Source: a virus
Length of the DNA stretch: 21,022 nucleotides
IMG/VR virus record: IMGVR_UViG_3300032296_001974
Coordinates: 1-21,022 of that record
Strand: one strand, 5' to 3'
The position numbers and the translations under genes were made by a program. Within the stretch, counting starts at the first letter, position 1. Each line of letters opens with the position of its first letter. Under the pieces are notes generated by a model. It did no database searches, was not told the origin of the DNA, and saw only the letters and a program-made list of their open reading frames with translations. Below, piece after piece: positions 19,454 through 21,022 of the stretch.

Positions 19454-21022
19454 CAGAAGGGGGCCTCATCCGGTTTTACGGGCTGGCTCGGCATCTGCAT
19501 CTCTGAGAATTTAACCCTATCTACCACATAGGCGGGGCGAACATGACGGTCAGTCGGGTCAAGGATTTTCTTGTCGATTGTGACCGCGCCGCCCCTGATG
19601 CAAGCGTCTAGGTACTGCTTGATGAGCTTCTCATCAGCACCGATAATCTCGCCTAGCCACCTGGGGGCATAGTCGTTGCTGTGGTGGTGGGTGCGGCACC
19701 GCTCTGGGCCGGCCTCCAGCATCAGGCGGAGGATTTCTATTTTCATCTCGCCGGTCAGGGCAGCGATGCGGTCAGGCGGCGTCCAGGGCAATGCGGCGGC
19801 CACCTGCTCGCCATTGGGGATGGTCTGGCCCTGTAGCTGGTACCATGCCACCTCACCCAACGGGGTGTAGTTCGCCTTGGCATTGTCGATGCGGATGAAG
19901 CTCGCCCGCTGCTCTTTCGGGATCTGCAGGGCCTCCGCCTCTTCCTCGGTCATGCGGGTTAGGGTCAGCACGATGCGCGCCGCACCCTGCAGGGCCGAGG
20001 CGCCTCTCATCCGATCAACGTCGCCGGCAATGCCCACCCCTTTGCGATCATGGTGCAGGATGACCACGCCAATGTTCATCTCCTTGGCCAACTGGCGGAA
20101 GGCCGCCAAGATGCTCCTCATCGCCGTGTTGTCATTCTCCTCGGCCGTGTGCAGCTCGGCCAGGGGGTCCACGATGATGTATTCTGCCTCCTGCTCCTTG
20201 ATCAGGGTGCGGAGGTCTTCCATGGCCGCCGTGGGCACCACCTCGCCACTGTCCGGGTCGCGGTTGAAGAGCACGCCCACGCCCTCCGGGCCTACGCGGA
20301 TCACAGACCTGATGGCCTGCCGATCTACGCCAGTGGCGTATAAGAAGGCGGCATACCGGCGGCGCTGCTCGTCGCGGTCGTCCTCGGTGTTGTAGTTGAT
20401 GCCACGCATGGCCTTCACCGGCGCGGCCTTGCCATACTGGATGCCGGCGGCGATCGAGGTGGTCAGGCCGACGACGTAGGACGACTTGCCCCCGGCGCCC
20501 TGGCCGGAGAGGAGGGTGACGCTGCCACGCAGGATGATGCCCGGCACCAGCCAGGGGCGCGTGGGGATGTCGTCCAAGTCATCCCCGTCATCCACCCACA
20601 GACCCTGGCGGGGCTTGGGCGTGACAGCGTCAACAAAAGGGTCGCGGTCTGGCAGATCCCATTTCTGCCGGCCGCCGTCGATCATGGCCTGCAGCTCTTC
20701 ATGCGTCTGGCGCAGGGTGAAGCCGGGCAGCGTGAGGGCCGGGGCAAAGAGGTGGATTTCTTTGTCGCTGAGTCCGCGGTTGAGCCAGGATGCCACCAAG
20801 CGGAGCACGCTGGCGTGCCACTGGCCGGGCTGGCGGGTGGCGGTGATCAATTCGCTGATGGGCGCATTCTGGCGCACAGGCGGCTGCCACGCCTTCTCGG
20901 GGGCCTCCACCGGCTCCTGGGCTGCCGGCGCATCGAATGGCGCGGCATCATACTCAGGCGCCCTGGTGGCCAAGAGAAACTGGTTGGCTTCGCGTACGGT
21001 GTTGAGCAGCTCGGGCGTGTGC
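19453..21022 (-). CDS. RepA/DnaB-like AAA ATPase, probable replicative helicase (5' end beyond the window)
   Basis: Counting residues from the TTG at 20973, VTLLSGQGAGGKSSYVVGL (about 152-170) is the Walker A loop. EAEYIIVDPLAELH is Walker B, NIGVVILHHDRKGVG a sensor-like strand with His-His-Asp, and MRGASALQGAARIVLTL the later conserved block of RSF1010 RepA-type ATPases (AAA_25 family). The C-terminal 100 residues look like a winged helix (RWLGEIIGADEKLIKQYLDA). The frame is open past the TTG to the window edge (HTPELLNTVREANQFLL), so that TTG need not be the start, and a primase or other domain may lie upstream. It would unwind DNA at the adjacent iteron-like region. Confidence 0.85.
   Translation of the reverse strand, partial: HTPELLNTVREANQFLLATRAPEYDAAPFDAPAAQEPVEAPEKAWQPPVRQNAPISELITATRQPGQWHASVLRLVASWLNRGLSDKEIHLFAPALTLPGFTLRQTHEELQAMIDGGRQKWDLPDRDPFVDAVTPKPRQGLWVDDGDDLDDIPTRPWLVPGIILRGSVTLLSGQGAGGKSSYVVGLTTSIAAGIQYGKAAPVKAMRGINYNTEDDRDEQRRRYAAFLYATGVDRQAIRSVIRVGPEGVGVLFNRDPDSGEVVPTAAMEDLRTLIKEQEAEYIIVDPLAELHTAEENDNTAMRSILAAFRQLAKEMNIGVVILHHDRKGVGIAGDVDRMRGASALQGAARIVLTLTRMTEEEAEALQIPKEQRASFIRIDNAKANYTPLGEVAWYQLQGQTIPNGEQVAAALPWTPPDRIAALTGEMKIEILRLMLEAGPERCRTHHHSNDYAPRWLGEIIGADEKLIKQYLDACIRGGAVTIDKKILDPTDRHVRPAYVVDRVKFSEMQMPSQPVKPDEAPF

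Noticed and set aside
1-21022. tRNA genes, rRNA genes or insertion sequences
   Set aside because: I saw no cloverleaf-like segments, rRNA blocks, transposase frames or terminal inverted repeats with target duplications.

Overview
The window looks like a segment of a tailed double-stranded DNA phage (or prophage) genome of fairly high GC content. It carries small and large terminase subunits, a large portal protein, a scaffold-like protein and the first residues of a capsid-type protein, with almost no intergenic space and many start/stop overlaps of the ATGA, GTGA, TGATG or TAATG type. A GapR/DUF2312 homologue, a family typical of Alphaproteobacteria, suggests an alphaproteobacterial host; this is inference. 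All supported genes but one lie on the minus strand, so transcription runs from high to low coordinates.

Right part (21022 to about 14938): replication and early-type module. It starts with a RepA/DnaB-like AAA ATPase whose frame is still open at the window edge. About 500 bp of low-coding DNA follow (18882-19452), holding nine to twelve copies of an 11-bp element (TTACTGTCGCA), a 14-bp inverted repeat, a run of 20 T, and a sequence resembling a T7-type promoter. This stretch is the best candidate for a replication origin or partition/regulatory locus. Next come small translationally coupled genes: two Cys-rich proteins, a GapR homologue, a Myb/SANT-like DNA-binding protein, a RuvC-like Holliday junction resolvase, a 37-residue membrane protein, several small unknowns and a Cro/XRE-like protein. 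A clear intrinsic terminator closes the module at 14938-14966.

Left part (14814 to 1): packaging and virion module. A sigma70-like promoter (14786-14814) precedes a DUF5856-like helical protein with Dps-like residue spacing, TerS, TerL, two small basic proteins, a 1105-residue lytic transglycosylase polyprotein, and a 1022-residue protein with an ADP-ribosyltransferase-like domain and a beta-rich C-terminus. Then follow the portal, two small proteins, a GroES-like co-chaperonin, a Tad2 (DUF2829) anti-Thoeris protein, the scaffold, a 176-residue protein and the capsid-type protein, which runs off the left edge. One small plus-strand gene (8341-8592) sits between the two giant proteins, with its own ribosome binding site and an operator-like inverted repeat.

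Possible teamwork: TerS/TerL package DNA through the portal into a shell built by scaffold and coat protein, with the co-chaperonin perhaps assisting folding with host GroEL. The two giant proteins are probably virion or ejection proteins that locally open the cell wall and may deliver an ADP-ribosyltransferase. Tad2 would sequester the Thoeris signal molecule. The most unusual parts are the origin-like repeat region, the paired giant proteins sharing a repeated YAEGG-type motif, and the lone plus-strand gene.
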